Shown: piece by piece, positions 31,794 through 39,574 of the stretch
How the letters are laid out: the number at the start of each line of letters is the position of its first letter
Numbering within the stretch: position 1 is the first letter of the stretch
NCBI GenBank assembly: GCA_036268055.1
Contig: DATAUW010000017.1
Span: 1 to 64,000, forward strand
DNA length: 64,000 nucleotides
Direction: 5' to 3'
DNA from: Verrucomicrobiia bacterium
GTDB taxonomy: Bacteria > Verrucomicrobiota > Verrucomicrobiia > Limisphaerales > Pedosphaeraceae
The notes under the pieces: generated by a model
What the model saw: only the letters and a program-made list of their open reading frames with translations
Databases searched by the model: none
Told to the model about the DNA's origin: nothing
Made by a program: the position numbers and the translations under genes

Positions 31794-31821
31794 TGAATTC
31801 TTCCACATCCGTCATATAGTG
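31794..31821 (+). promoter_or_regulatory. Promoter-like site before speA
   Basis: TTGAAT, 16 nt, TATAGT gives a sigma-70-like promoter; TATAGT matches five of six consensus bases. The predicted leader is about 20 nt. The whole region is duplicated at 26289-26380. Confidence 0.5.
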
Positions 31822-31847
31822 CGCTCGTTTGAACCATTCGCATCAAC

Positions 31848-33788
31848 ATGAGTAGCCCGACTGACGCTGACCAGCCCTGGGATATCCAGGCCGCGCGCAA
31901 CACGTACAATATCCATCGCTGGGGTGTAAAATATTTTGATATCAATGACGCGGGCCGGGTGGTGGCGACGCCGCAGCAGGAGGCGGGGGCGGCGGTGGAT
32001 ATCACGGATGTGATCGAGGAGGCGAAGGCGCGCGGGTTGAAGTTTCCGTTGCTGATCCGGTTTCAGGATATTTTGCGGAATCGGGTGGAGTCCATCAATC
32101 TGGCGTTTCGCAATTCGATCGCGGAGTTTAATTATCAGGGGCTGTATCGGGGGGTGTTTCCGATCAAGGTGAATCAGCTTCGCGAGGTGGTGGAGGAGAT
32201 TTTGGATGCGGGGAAGCCGTTTAATTTCGGGTTGGAGGTGGGGAGCAAGCCGGAGTTGTTCGCGGGGCTGGCGTTGCAGAATTCGATGGGGAGTTTGATC
32301 ATTTGCAATGGTTATAAGGATGCGGGTTTTATCAAGATGGCGATGTTGGGGCTGAAGTTGGGGAAGAAGGTGATCATGGTGGTGGAGAAGTTGGAGGAGT
32401 TGCGGCATATCATCACGTTGTCGAAGCAGATCGGGGTGGAGCCGTTGATCGGGATTCGGGCGCGGTTGATGAGCAAGGGGGCGGGGAAGTGGGCGGAGAG
32501 CGGGGGTGAGAATGCGAAGTTTGGGTTGTGCACGGCGGAGCTTTTGGCGGCGACGGAGTTGTTGAAGGCGGAGAATTTGGGGCATTGTTTCAAGTTGCTG
32601 CATTTTCACATCGGATCGCAGGTGCCGGATATTTTGACGGTGAAGAAGGCGGTGCAGGAGTCGGCCCGATTTTACGCGAAGTTGTATAAGATGGGTTTTG
32701 CGATTGAATATATGGATGTGGGGGGCGGGTTGGGGGTGGATTATGACGGGAGCCGGTCGGCGTTCGATAGTTCGACGAATTATACGCTTCAGGAGTATAC
32801 AAACGACATAGTGTATTACATCGCAGATGTTTGCAACGCGGAGAAGGTGCCGCATCCGGGGATCATCAGTGAGAGCGGGCGCGCGATTGTGGCACATCAT
32901 AGCGTGCTCGTGGCTGAGGTGTTTGGGGCGATCGAGAAAATTCGGGCGGGGTCGCAGTTTCAATATGGCGATGCGGAGCATCCACTGGTGCGGGAGTTGT
33001 TGGACATCCGAAAAAATTTCGCGAAGCTGAACAAGCTCGAGGCGTATCACGACGCGTTGGAGCGCAAGGACGATGCGCATCAGATGTTCACGCTGGGGAT
33101 GATGGATTTGCCGGACAAGGCGAAGATCGAAAATCTTTATTGGGAAATCGGCCTGGCGGTGGCGCAGAGTTTTCACGGCCAGCCTTACATTCCGGATGAG
33201 ATTCGCAAGCTCGAAGACAGTTTGGCGGATCAATACATGTGCAATTTTTCGGTGTTCCAATCGCTGCTGGATCATTGGGCGCTGGGCCAGTTGTTTCCGA
33301 TCATGCCGTTGAATAAATTGAACGAGCGGCCAACGCAGGAGACGACGCTGGTGGATATCACTTGCGATTCCGACGGGCAGATCAATAAGTTCATTGACCT
33401 GCGCGATGTGCGCGACACGCTGCCGTTGCACAAATTGAACGTCGGCGCGAACGGCCAGATCGAGCCGTATTACGTCGGGTTTTTTTTGATGGGCGCGTAT
33501 CAGGACATCATGGGCGACTTGCATAATCTTTTCGGCCGCGTGAATGAAGTGCATGTGTTCCTCGATCCCGACGAACCCGCCGGTTATTACGTCGAGGAAA
33601 TTATCGAAGGCACGACCATCGGTCAGGCGTTGGCGTCGGTGCAATATGACGAGAATGAATTGAAGCGCTTGATGAAAGTACAGATTGATGACGCCATCAA
33701 ATCCGACCGCATGAAACCTTCCGAAGCGATGCGCCTGCTGGATGATTACGAGCGCGGGTTGAAGGATTATACCTACCTGACCTTTTGA
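31848..33788 (+). CDS. speA: Biosynthetic arginine decarboxylase
   Basis: The 646-residue protein is a fold-III PLP enzyme that converts arginine to agmatine for polyamine synthesis. Visible features: PLP lysine K107 (GVFPIKVNQL), HFHIGSQ, GGGLGVDYDGS, the phosphate-binding region SESGRAIVAHH, and the C-terminal catalytic cysteine region (VDITCDSDG). N-terminal WDIQAARNTYNIHRWGV is typical. Length is standard for SpeA. No Shine-Dalgarno precedes the ATG. The small membrane protein downstream overlaps or nearly touches it. Confidence 0.97.
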   Translation: MSSPTDADQPWDIQAARNTYNIHRWGVKYFDINDAGRVVATPQQEAGAAVDITDVIEEAKARGLKFPLLIRFQDILRNRVESINLAFRNSIAEFNYQGLYRGVFPIKVNQLREVVEEILDAGKPFNFGLEVGSKPELFAGLALQNSMGSLIICNGYKDAGFIKMAMLGLKLGKKVIMVVEKLEELRHIITLSKQIGVEPLIGIRARLMSKGAGKWAESGGENAKFGLCTAELLAATELLKAENLGHCFKLLHFHIGSQVPDILTVKKAVQESARFYAKLYKMGFAIEYMDVGGGLGVDYDGSRSAFDSSTNYTLQEYTNDIVYYIADVCNAEKVPHPGIISESGRAIVAHHSVLVAEVFGAIEKIRAGSQFQYGDAEHPLVRELLDIRKNFAKLNKLEAYHDALERKDDAHQMFTLGMMDLPDKAKIENLYWEIGLAVAQSFHGQPYIPDEIRKLEDSLADQYMCNFSVFQSLLDHWALGQLFPIMPLNKLNERPTQETTLVDITCDSDGQINKFIDLRDVRDTLPLHKLNVGANGQIEPYYVGFFLMGAYQDIMGDLHNLFGRVNEVHVFLDPDEPAGYYVEEIIEGTTIGQALASVQYDENELKRLMKVQIDDAIKSDRMKPSEAMRLLDDYERGLKDYTYLTF

Positions 33789-33808
33789 TCGCGCCGCCGC
33801 CCATCCGC

Positions 33809-34489
33809 ATGCCGGACACCGCTCCCAAGGCTGAATTGCTGCGTTCGCTGGGCAAGCTGGTGCGCGGACTTTCGGCGTTGTTCTGGGGCTTGCCGATTTC
33901 GCTGATCGTATGCGTCCAAACCGCGCAGACGCAAATTCTCCACAGCTTGTACGTCCTGCCGCCGATGATCGTTCTCAGCCTGCTTTTTTACGGCTTGTGG
34001 CTGCTCGGTCATTTTCAACGGCAGGAACGCATCTGGGTCGCGGCGCTGGATCGCGCGAAAATTCTTTCGCTCGTGAACCTGGGCCTGGGGCCATTTCTTT
34101 TTTGGTGGAACCAGCGGCCGGGCGAAGTTTTTTTTGTGGCCATCATCAATGTGCTGGGCGTGACCGGCCTGTTATTTTTGAGCGCGTTAAATGCCGTTCT
34201 CTGCCGTCTCACCGCCATGCTGCCTGATGAAAGTTTGCGACAGGAGACGCGGCATTTCACCAGCCTGAACCGTTTTCTTTTGCTCGGTATTCTTTTGATA
34301 GACGTTTTGTTTTTCGTGCTTCAACGGTTTTCGCTGCATGTGGACTTGCCGATCAATCTGGACGAAATCTTTGGCCCCGGCGGCGGCTGGCTGGTGATGT
34401 TTCTGGGACTGCTCCCGCTGGCAATGACAATGGCTCTGATCTGGAAAATCAAAGAGATTATTTTGGACAGCGTCTTCGGCGCGGATTAA
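33809..34489 (+). CDS. Five- to six-helix membrane protein, unknown
   Basis: From the ATG at 33809 the product has 226 residues, with hydrophobic helices ALFWGLPISLIVCVQ, YVLPPMIVLSLLFYGLWLLG, IINVLGVTGLLFLSALNAV, FLLLGILLIDVLFFVL and WLVMFLGLLPLAMTMALIW. A TTG at 33785 overlapping the speA stop could start a form eight residues longer. The tight spacing suggests co-transcription with speA. No transport or enzyme motif is visible. Confidence 0.78.
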   Translation: MPDTAPKAELLRSLGKLVRGLSALFWGLPISLIVCVQTAQTQILHSLYVLPPMIVLSLLFYGLWLLGHFQRQERIWVAALDRAKILSLVNLGLGPFLFWWNQRPGEVFFVAIINVLGVTGLLFLSALNAVLCRLTAMLPDESLRQETRHFTSLNRFLLLGILLIDVLFFVLQRFSLHVDLPINLDEIFGPGGGWLVMFLGLLPLAMTMALIWKIKEIILDSVFGAD

Positions 34490-34499
34490 AGACTCCTTG

Positions 34500-34611
34500 C
34501 GGACCGCGGGTCTATGACCCGCAGCAATGCACGAGTAAGATTGCCGCGCAAGACTGATTCGAGAACGGCTTGACCTTATGAACCTTGCTGCGGGTCATAG
34601 ACCGCGGTCCG
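34500..34611. repeat. Long inverted repeat (MITE/REP-like)
   Basis: The 28-nt arm at 34500-34527 (cggaccgcgggtctatgacc, then cgcagcaa) is the reverse complement of 34585-34611 apart from one extra G. The spacer is 57 nt. The arms sit between two same-strand genes. This resembles a mobile miniature element; as RNA it would form a long hairpin. Confidence 0.85.
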
Positions 34612-34672
34612 TAGGGAAAGACGCGTCGCGCCGATTTTCCGTTTTCATAATTCCATGCTAATGTAAAAAGTT

Positions 34673-35248
34673 ATGTCACTCACGCCTTCAACCATGCTGC
34701 CACTCGGCACCGTCGCGCCGGATTTTCAGTTGCCGGATACGAACGGCAAAATCGTCTCGCTGGCCGATTTCAAAAATGCCCCCGCGCTCGTCGTGGTTTT
34801 CATGTGCAATCATTGTCCCTATGTGAAATTGATTCGCGAAGGCCTTGCGCAGTTTGCCCGCGATTACGCTTCCAAAGGCGTCGCCCTGATCGGCATCAAT
34901 TCCAACGACGCCGAAAATTATCCCGCCGACAGTCCCGCGAAAATGAAAGAGGAAGTTGCCGCCTTCGGCTACGTGTTTCCATATCTCTTTGACGAATCGC
35001 AAGCCGTCGCCAAGGCTTATCGCGCCGCATGCACGCCCGACTTTTTCCTGTTCGACCACCAACACCACCTCACTTATCGCGGTCAATTCGATGAAGCGCG
35101 CCCCGGCAAAAACGCAGCCGTGACCGGCAAAGATTTACGCGCCGCGTTGGATGCCGTGCTCGTGGGCAAGTCCGTGATGGGCGAACAAAAGCCAAGTATG
35201 GGTTGCAACATCAAGTGGAAGAAAAACAACGCGCCAGATTATTTTTGA
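34673..35248 (+). CDS. Thioredoxin-family (AhpC/TSA-like) protein
   Basis: The 191-residue protein has the thioredoxin fold of the redoxin family: APDFQLPDTNGKIVSLADFK, VVVFMCNHCPYVKLIREGL and a C-terminal MGEQKPSMGCNIKWK. The CNHC pair (residues 45-48) replaces the usual CxxC of ResA/TlpA proteins and fits the CNHCPY subfamily with a third Cys near the end. There is no signal peptide, so it is cytosolic. It likely reduces disulfides or peroxides. It is a stand-alone gene. Confidence 0.9.
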   Translation: MSLTPSTMLPLGTVAPDFQLPDTNGKIVSLADFKNAPALVVVFMCNHCPYVKLIREGLAQFARDYASKGVALIGINSNDAENYPADSPAKMKEEVAAFGYVFPYLFDESQAVAKAYRAACTPDFFLFDHQHHLTYRGQFDEARPGKNAAVTGKDLRAALDAVLVGKSVMGEQKPSMGCNIKWKKNNAPDYF

Positions 35249-35328
35249 AAAACAATCCGGCGCGCACGACTCACTTTCCCCACCGTAGCCGCGGTCTGCA
35301 ACCGCCGGACTAACACTCCCAGGCGCAA

Positions 35329-36816
35329 CTATTCAGTCACTGATTTTTTAGGTGCCATGATGGCGATCAACACCGCAACCCACAGCACGAGCAACGCCGT
35401 GCCCGCGTGAATGACCCACATCGGCAGCAGTTCGTGAGCCGCGGCCAAACCCATTCCGTTGCGTGAGCCATTGCCGGTGGCTATCCACAAATCCAGCCGC
35501 CAGTTGACCATCACCAGCATCACGCCATACATCAACGTCGCCGGCACGAACGAGAGGCGCGAAAATTTTGCGCCGTTTTCCCCGAGCCACGAATTGAGCA
35601 GCACCGGCCACGCGACGCAAATCGCGCCAACCGTCATGATGATGCCCACCGCCAGACTGTCGCCGGCATCATAGGCAACGCCCACGAGCCACGCCAAGCC
35701 GCCGACCATCATCGCGCTCCACGCCAGCAAGCCTCGCAACCCGGCAAAAAGATTTTTCTGCGAAGCGATTTGCCAGCCGCCACCGCCCGTTCCGGCCGCA
35801 GCGCCGTGTTCGCGAAGCAGCCGCATTTGGCGATGGTGATTGAAAAACACCACCTGGCAGGTCAGCAGGAAAAATCCGAACAGCCAAAAGATCCCGGTTT
35901 GCACCAGTGCATAAACATGCGGTGTCCAGTGCCAATGCTGGCGTGCGACCCCAGCGATCATTTGCGCGGCGATCACATAAGCCACGGCGAGCCAGATTCC
36001 ACCGAGCCCGCGTTTCAACATGCTTTTTTGAACCGGATTGGTCGCGTTGCGAATCGCCCAGATGGAACCGAACGCGGAACCAAAAATCCCGATGAACGGC
36101 AGCGTGATAAAAGAAAGAATGCCGCCGCTCTTCGCCGCCGTCGCCCCGGCTGCGCCCGTGCTCGCGAGCGTGACAGTCTTGAGTGGTAATGCCGAAAGCA
36201 CCGCACCCGCGAACGCCTGGCCCGGCGCGCTCTGGCGCAATGCGCCTTCAACAAACGCCGCGACTTCTTCCTGCAATAATTTGCGCCCGCGCGAGAGCCG
36301 CTGTTTCACGGCGTCTTCGGTCAGGTCCAAACTTTGCGCGACCGCTTCAATGGATTGATGCTCGCGATAAAACAACACGAGCGGCTCGCGATAAATATCC
36401 GGGATGCGTTCAAGCGAACGCCACAGAATCGCCTGTTCTTCGTTCGAAATGGTTTGCTCGGCGGGCAGGCGTTCGGGCGCGGGAGAATCATCGGCGGCTT
36501 CGAGCGTCTCCGCGCGATGCACCGGTTCGCGGCCTTGCCGGCGCAAGGCGCTATTGATAAGATTGCGGGCAATGCCGCAAAGCCAGGCGCGCAACTTCGC
36601 TGGTTCACGCAATTCGGCAAGCTGCTTCCACGCGGTGAAAAAGGTTTCCTGAGCAAGGTCTTCGCTCTGCGATAAATTGCCCGTGGCACTGTAAGCCAGC
36701 GAGCAAATGAGGTTTTGGTAGCGCGACACGATTAGCCCGAAGGCATCGCGATTGCCCGATAAACTTCTGGCAACCAACTCCATGTCGCTACTCGAATTCA
36801 TAGCAATAGTAATCAT
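35329..36816 (-). CDS. ECF sigma factor fused to a C-terminal multi-helix membrane domain
   Basis: Residues 15-85 are sigma-70 region 2 (FGLIVSRYQNLICSLAYSAT, EDLAQETFFTAWKQL) and 135-190 region 4 (LERIPDIYREPLVLFYREHQ, DLTEDAVKQRLSRGRKLL). From about 230 to the end there are at least seven hydrophobic helices. Normal ECF factors have about 180-200 residues, so this 495-residue chain tethers a promoter-recognition factor to the membrane. No separate anti-sigma gene is adjacent, so the membrane part may sense a signal and hold or free the sigma domain. Such fusions are known in Planctomycetota and Verrucomicrobiota. Confidence 0.92.
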   Translation of the reverse strand: MITIAMNSSSDMELVARSLSGNRDAFGLIVSRYQNLICSLAYSATGNLSQSEDLAQETFFTAWKQLAELREPAKLRAWLCGIARNLINSALRRQGREPVHRAETLEAADDSPAPERLPAEQTISNEEQAILWRSLERIPDIYREPLVLFYREHQSIEAVAQSLDLTEDAVKQRLSRGRKLLQEEVAAFVEGALRQSAPGQAFAGAVLSALPLKTVTLASTGAAGATAAKSGGILSFITLPFIGIFGSAFGSIWAIRNATNPVQKSMLKRGLGGIWLAVAYVIAAQMIAGVARQHWHWTPHVYALVQTGIFWLFGFFLLTCQVVFFNHHRQMRLLREHGAAAGTGGGGWQIASQKNLFAGLRGLLAWSAMMVGGLAWLVGVAYDAGDSLAVGIIMTVGAICVAWPVLLNSWLGENGAKFSRLSFVPATLMYGVMLVMVNWRLDLWIATGNGSRNGMGLAAAHELLPMWVIHAGTALLVLWVAVLIAIMAPKKSVTE

Positions 36817-36897
36817 AGCTATAATGGAGTGGTGACAAAAGCAGGAAAGGTGACAGGAAATCTTTGGGAAATTTTATGCCTTCGGAGAGGCCTATTT

Positions 36898-37025
36898 TAG
36901 CGCAGAGGCGCAGAGAAAAACCAAAAATTAGCCACAGATGGAACACGGACGAACACGGGAAATTTATTTTTAATCAGTGTTTAATTCGTGGTCCGTTTTT
37001 TTGTTTTTCTCTGCGCCTTTGCGTC
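36898..37025. repeat. Imperfect inverted repeat between sigma-factor and epimerase genes
   Basis: GCGCAGAGGCGCAGAGAAAAA near 36900 pairs with TTTTTCTCTGCGCCTTTGCG near 37004-37023. The inside has a second pair of arms (cacggacgaacacgg and cgtggtccg). Similar GCGGAGGCGCGGAG sequence lies at 5755-5780. It is an intergenic hairpin element and possible bidirectional terminator. Confidence 0.6.
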
Positions 37026-37048
37026 AAAAGAAGAAAACCCAACGCTGC

Positions 37049-38209
37049 CTATCGAGTAGAAAAATGATAGATGGTCGTTTGCTTGTAGGTGTCGCCCACA
37101 CGCAGCACGACGGAAGGGAATTCCGGATGGTTCGGCGAATCGGGAAAATGCTGGGGCTCGATGCAGAAGCCGTTGTGCTTTTCGTAAGTCCATCCGCCTT
37201 TGCCGATGATGTGGCCGTCGAGAAAATTGCCGGTATAGAATTGTATGCCGGGCTCGGTGGTGGAGACTTCCAGCACGCGGCCCGTCTCAGGATCATAGAC
37301 GCGCGCGGCAAGGCCGAGTTGTCCGGGCGGTTTGTTGAGCACGAAATTTTGATCGTAACCCCTGGCGATCTTAAGTTGTTCGTCCGTCAATTTAATGCGT
37401 TCCCGAATCGGCGTCGGTTGGCGGAAATCGAATGGCGTGCCGTCCACCGGGCGCAACTCGCCGGTCGGTATCAGCGTGGCATCCACAGGCGTGAATTTAT
37501 CCGCGTTGAAATAATATTCGTGGCCAAGGATGTCGCTGCTGTGGCGCAAATTGAAATAGGAATGCTGCGTGAGATTGCAAATCGTGTCCTTGTCCGTCGT
37601 GGCGGTAAAATCAATGCGCAACGAATTATCCTCAGTGAGCGTATAAATCGCCGTCACGGAAAGGTTGCCCGGGAAACCTTCTTCGCCATCCTTGGAAAGA
37701 TAATCGAGTTGGAGCGCGGGGCCGTTGGTGGTGACTTTGGGTGTGGCACGCCACACAACTTTATCGAAACCTTTATTGCCGCCATGCAGCAGGTTCGGGC
37801 CGTTGTTCAACGCGAGAGAATATTCGTGCCCGTCGAGCGTGAATTTTCCCTTGGCGATGCGATTTCCGTAGCGGCCAATCAATGCGCCGAAGTAAGGGCT
37901 GTAACCGAGATAACCGTCGAGCGTCTCGTAGCCAAGCACGACATCGCCGAACGTGCCATTGCGATCCGGCGTGCGCAGCGAAACCACGATGCCGCCGTAA
38001 GTCATGATGCGTGCCTCGACGCCGTGAGCGTTGCGCAAAGTATAAATATCAATCGCCGTGCCATCCGGCAGTTCGCCAAAAGAGGATTTCTCAATCGGGC
38101 CGGGCGAGCTTTGGGGGGTGGGGTTGCTGCCTGGCGAGGCGCAACCCATCAGTCCCATACCCAGTCCAACCACAATCAGCAAAATCATCAGCGGCATGGC
38201 AGCTTCCAT
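37049..38209 (-). CDS. galM: Aldose 1-epimerase (galactose mutarotase), lipoprotein
   Basis: The start at 38209 gives a signal peptide with lipobox (LGMGLMGCASPG), so the enzyme is lipid-anchored outside the cytoplasm. GalM motifs follow: MTYGGIVVSLRTPDRNG, YFGALIGRYGNRIAKG, the catalytic histidine region ICNLTQHSYFNL, and the general-base Glu in the EPGIQFYTGNFLDG segment. It interconverts alpha and beta sugar anomers. An exported version fits polysaccharide breakdown in the periplasm. Length (386) is normal for exported homologues. Confidence 0.93.
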   Translation of the reverse strand: MEAAMPLMILLIVVGLGMGLMGCASPGSNPTPQSSPGPIEKSSFGELPDGTAIDIYTLRNAHGVEARIMTYGGIVVSLRTPDRNGTFGDVVLGYETLDGYLGYSPYFGALIGRYGNRIAKGKFTLDGHEYSLALNNGPNLLHGGNKGFDKVVWRATPKVTTNGPALQLDYLSKDGEEGFPGNLSVTAIYTLTEDNSLRIDFTATTDKDTICNLTQHSYFNLRHSSDILGHEYYFNADKFTPVDATLIPTGELRPVDGTPFDFRQPTPIRERIKLTDEQLKIARGYDQNFVLNKPPGQLGLAARVYDPETGRVLEVSTTEPGIQFYTGNFLDGHIIGKGGWTYEKHNGFCIEPQHFPDSPNHPEFPSVVLRVGDTYKQTTIYHFSTR

Positions 38210-38475
38210 ATTTGTAATTCGATTTTGAATTCGATGATGCAAACACAAGATGGAGCGGCTGGCAATGTTCGTTTGTTTCGAGAGGCATCAATGGAAAGAC
38301 GGCGGCGTCCAGCCGCTGTACGGCAGAGCGGCAGTTGTGCCGTATTATTCGGCAAGTAGCTCATACCTATAGCTGTAGATAAGTTCATAAGCCATCACGA
38401 TAACTCAAATGAAAATAATTCCAAAAAGTAGTTGCATAGTCTCTTAGCCTGGTATAGATACTCTGTCGAAGTTAA

Positions 38476-38646
38476 ATGACTGCCAACATAAACATTTCAA
38501 CCAAGAGTTCGCCGGTTGCGACTGTCGCGCAAGCGATGGATTGCGGCTGGCTGGGCCGTGGTTGCGCGTTTTATTCCAATCCGGCCATCGCGCACGTTGC
38601 TCCGATGGCTCGTGGTAATAAGGCTCGATTGGAGGCAGGCAGGTAA
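38476..38646 (+). CDS. Small ORF 1 of the slipin-associated cluster
   Basis: The 56-residue frame reads MTANINISTKSSPVATVAQA, then MDCGWLGRGCAFYSNPA. It has two cysteines spaced C-x6-C in a Gly-rich context. A promoter-like TTGCAT-N17-TAGATA lies at 38433-38461, and a strong terminator follows the stop by 22 nt, so it forms a complete small transcription unit. The ribosome binding site is poor. The RNA itself may be the functional product. I do not recognise the peptide. Confidence 0.45.
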   Translation: MTANINISTKSSPVATVAQAMDCGWLGRGCAFYSNPAIAHVAPMARGNKARLEAGR

Positions 38647-38667
38647 TAGACTAAACCGAATTTTCTA

Positions 38668-38706
38668 AACCCTGCTTGCCGAAATGGAAGCAGGGTTTTT
38701 TGTTTT
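38668..38706 (+). terminator. Intrinsic terminator after small ORF 1
   Basis: A ten-base-pair stem AACCCTGCTT / AAGCAGGGTT with a ten-base loop is followed by TTTTTGTTTT. This is a textbook rho-independent terminator on the plus strand. Confidence 0.95.
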
Positions 38707-38781
38707 GTTGATACGACTGCTGAAGTTAACCGCAGCAACGAAAGGCTGAGTAACTGTGAGTCATAAATACGCGACGTCTAA

Positions 38782-38982
38782 ATGATGTCTATCAGCGCGA
38801 AACATAGTCTGGCGAAGGCGGGCGTCTGCTGGCCACCGATGGGGTGTGCCCATGAGCGACAACGCCAGGCGCCAGAAGCAACGCACTTGAGTTTACAATT
38901 TAAGGGCTTCGGAGGAGGTGTGCCCCTAAACACCGAAACGTCCACCGTGAAATACCTGTGGCTGCGGATCAACCAACCGTAA
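38782..38982 (+). CDS. Small ORF 2 of the slipin-associated cluster
   Basis: The 66-residue frame reads MMSISAKHSLAKAGVCWPPM, then GCAHERQRQ and a Gly-rich middle (KGFGGGVPLN). Its AKAGVCWPPMGCA weakly echoes AQAMDCGWLGRGCA of small ORF 1. It ends 25 nt before another strong terminator. There is no good ribosome binding site. It may be a peptide gene, or merely an open frame within a structured RNA of about 300 nt. Confidence 0.35.
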   Translation: MMSISAKHSLAKAGVCWPPMGCAHERQRQAPEATHLSLQFKGFGGGVPLNTETSTVKYLWLRINQP

Positions 38983-39007
38983 GGTGTTTGTTCTTTATCG
39001 TAATTGC

Positions 39008-39044
39008 AGGCCCGGCGGCGAAAGTCTCCGGGCCTGTTTGTTTT
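39008..39044 (+). terminator. Intrinsic terminator after small ORF 2
   Basis: The stem AGGCCCGG / CCGGGCCT closes a CGGCGAAAGT loop and is followed by GTTTGTTTT on the plus strand. Confidence 0.92.
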
Positions 39045-39071
39045 AGTCCCAGGTTCTACTTGGAGCTGGAC

Positions 39072-39137
39072 GCAAGCAGGAAAACGAGCGGCGGCGGTGC
39101 GAGGTTAAATCGCGTTGCCCATTCTTCGCCTGCTTGC
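39072..39137 (+). ncRNA. Structured leader of the 62-residue basic protein gene
   Basis: The outer stem GCAAGCAGG (39072-39080) / CCTGCTTGC (39129-39137) is perfect. It encloses a ten-pair helix GGCGGTGCGA / TCGCGTTGCC (39093-39102 / 39110-39119) with loop GGTTAAA. It sits 34 nt before the ATG of the basic protein, where it could control translation. Confidence 0.55.
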
Positions 39138-39171
39138 TTCTGTCTCAAACCTTCAACCAAAGGATGACTAT

Positions 39172-39360
39172 ATGAAAAATCCCATTCGTTTCCAAAGCCG
39201 TCTGTTGATTCGCCGCAGTTATAAGCCGGTGCGGGCTTATCGTCGCGCGAAAGGAATTACTTTTCGCCCAACGTCGTTGCGGCTGCCGCCCGTAATTGCC
39301 GGCAATCAAAATGAACCGCCTCCGGGCATCGAAGGCGAAGCCATCGTGAAATCAGTCTAG
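39172..39360 (+). CDS. Small basic protein of the slipin-associated cluster
   Basis: The 62-residue protein is Arg/Lys-rich in its first half (MKNPIRFQSRLLIRRSYKPV, AYRRAKGITFRP) and Pro-rich and acidic at the end (NQNEPPPGIEGEAIVK). AAGGA lies 6-10 nt before the ATG, the best ribosome binding site among the small ORFs here. Charge suggests RNA binding. The gene is flanked by a structured leader and an intrinsic terminator. No family recognised. Confidence 0.65.
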   Translation: MKNPIRFQSRLLIRRSYKPVRAYRRAKGITFRPTSLRLPPVIAGNQNEPPPGIEGEAIVKSV

Positions 39361-39428
39361 GCCATGCGGAGGCAAAATATCTTTGACGCCAGGGAGCATT
39401 GACGGTGTGGGCTTGGGGAAGTCCGTAA

Positions 39429-39468
39429 GCGGCGTTCGCTTGTAACGAGTGGACGCCGCTTTGCTTTG
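39429..39468 (+). terminator. Intrinsic terminator after the small basic protein gene
   Basis: A 14-pair stem (39429-39442 / 39446-39459, three G-T pairs) with loop TAA is followed by TTTGCTTTG. It separates the small ORF from the tRNA-like element. Confidence 0.85.
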
Positions 39469-39544
39469 TGCGACGCGAGCACCGGTGCCGGTCAGGACCT
39501 CACAGGCCTGATCGCAGTGGTTCAACTCCACTCTCGCGCCGCAC
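39468..39544 (+). ncRNA. tRNA-like RNA element
   Basis: The T arm is canonical: AGTGG-TTCAACT-CCACT (39516-39532). The acceptor-like helix CGCGAG/CTCGCG continues after one A-C mismatch as GTGCG/CGCAC, giving 12 positions instead of seven. An anticodon-like arm CAGG-A-C CTCACAG G-CCTG has a bulged A; its loop would place CAC at the anticodon. The D arm is reduced to ACCGGTGCCGGT and lacks the conserved GG. No encoded CCA follows. It is therefore not a standard tRNA, but either a decayed tRNA-Val(CAC) or a tRNA mimic. Confidence 0.6.
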
Positions 39545-39574
39545 TTTAATTTCAAATGCGCAGAACAAATTTTG

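Noticed and set aside
31812-33644. A 610-codon open frame on the minus strand opposite speA
   Set aside because: The His/Arg/Leu-rich composition mirrors the complement of a gene with strong third-base bias. speA itself is unambiguous.
38952-38985. Similarity to the 3' end of 16S rRNA (ACCTGTGGCTGCGGATCAACC against ACCTGCGGCTGGATCACC)
   Set aside because: The match is short, needs insertions, and is not accompanied by any upstream 16S sequence. It is most likely chance.
39088-39120. A second T-arm-like sequence (GCGAGGTTAAATCGCG)
   Set aside because: The loop lacks the C56 and G53-C61 geometry, and the stem continues as a simple long hairpin.
39468-39544. An ordinary tRNA-Val gene
   Set aside because: The collapsed D arm, bulged anticodon stem and overlong acceptor helix rule out a normal tRNA, so it is listed as tRNA-like.
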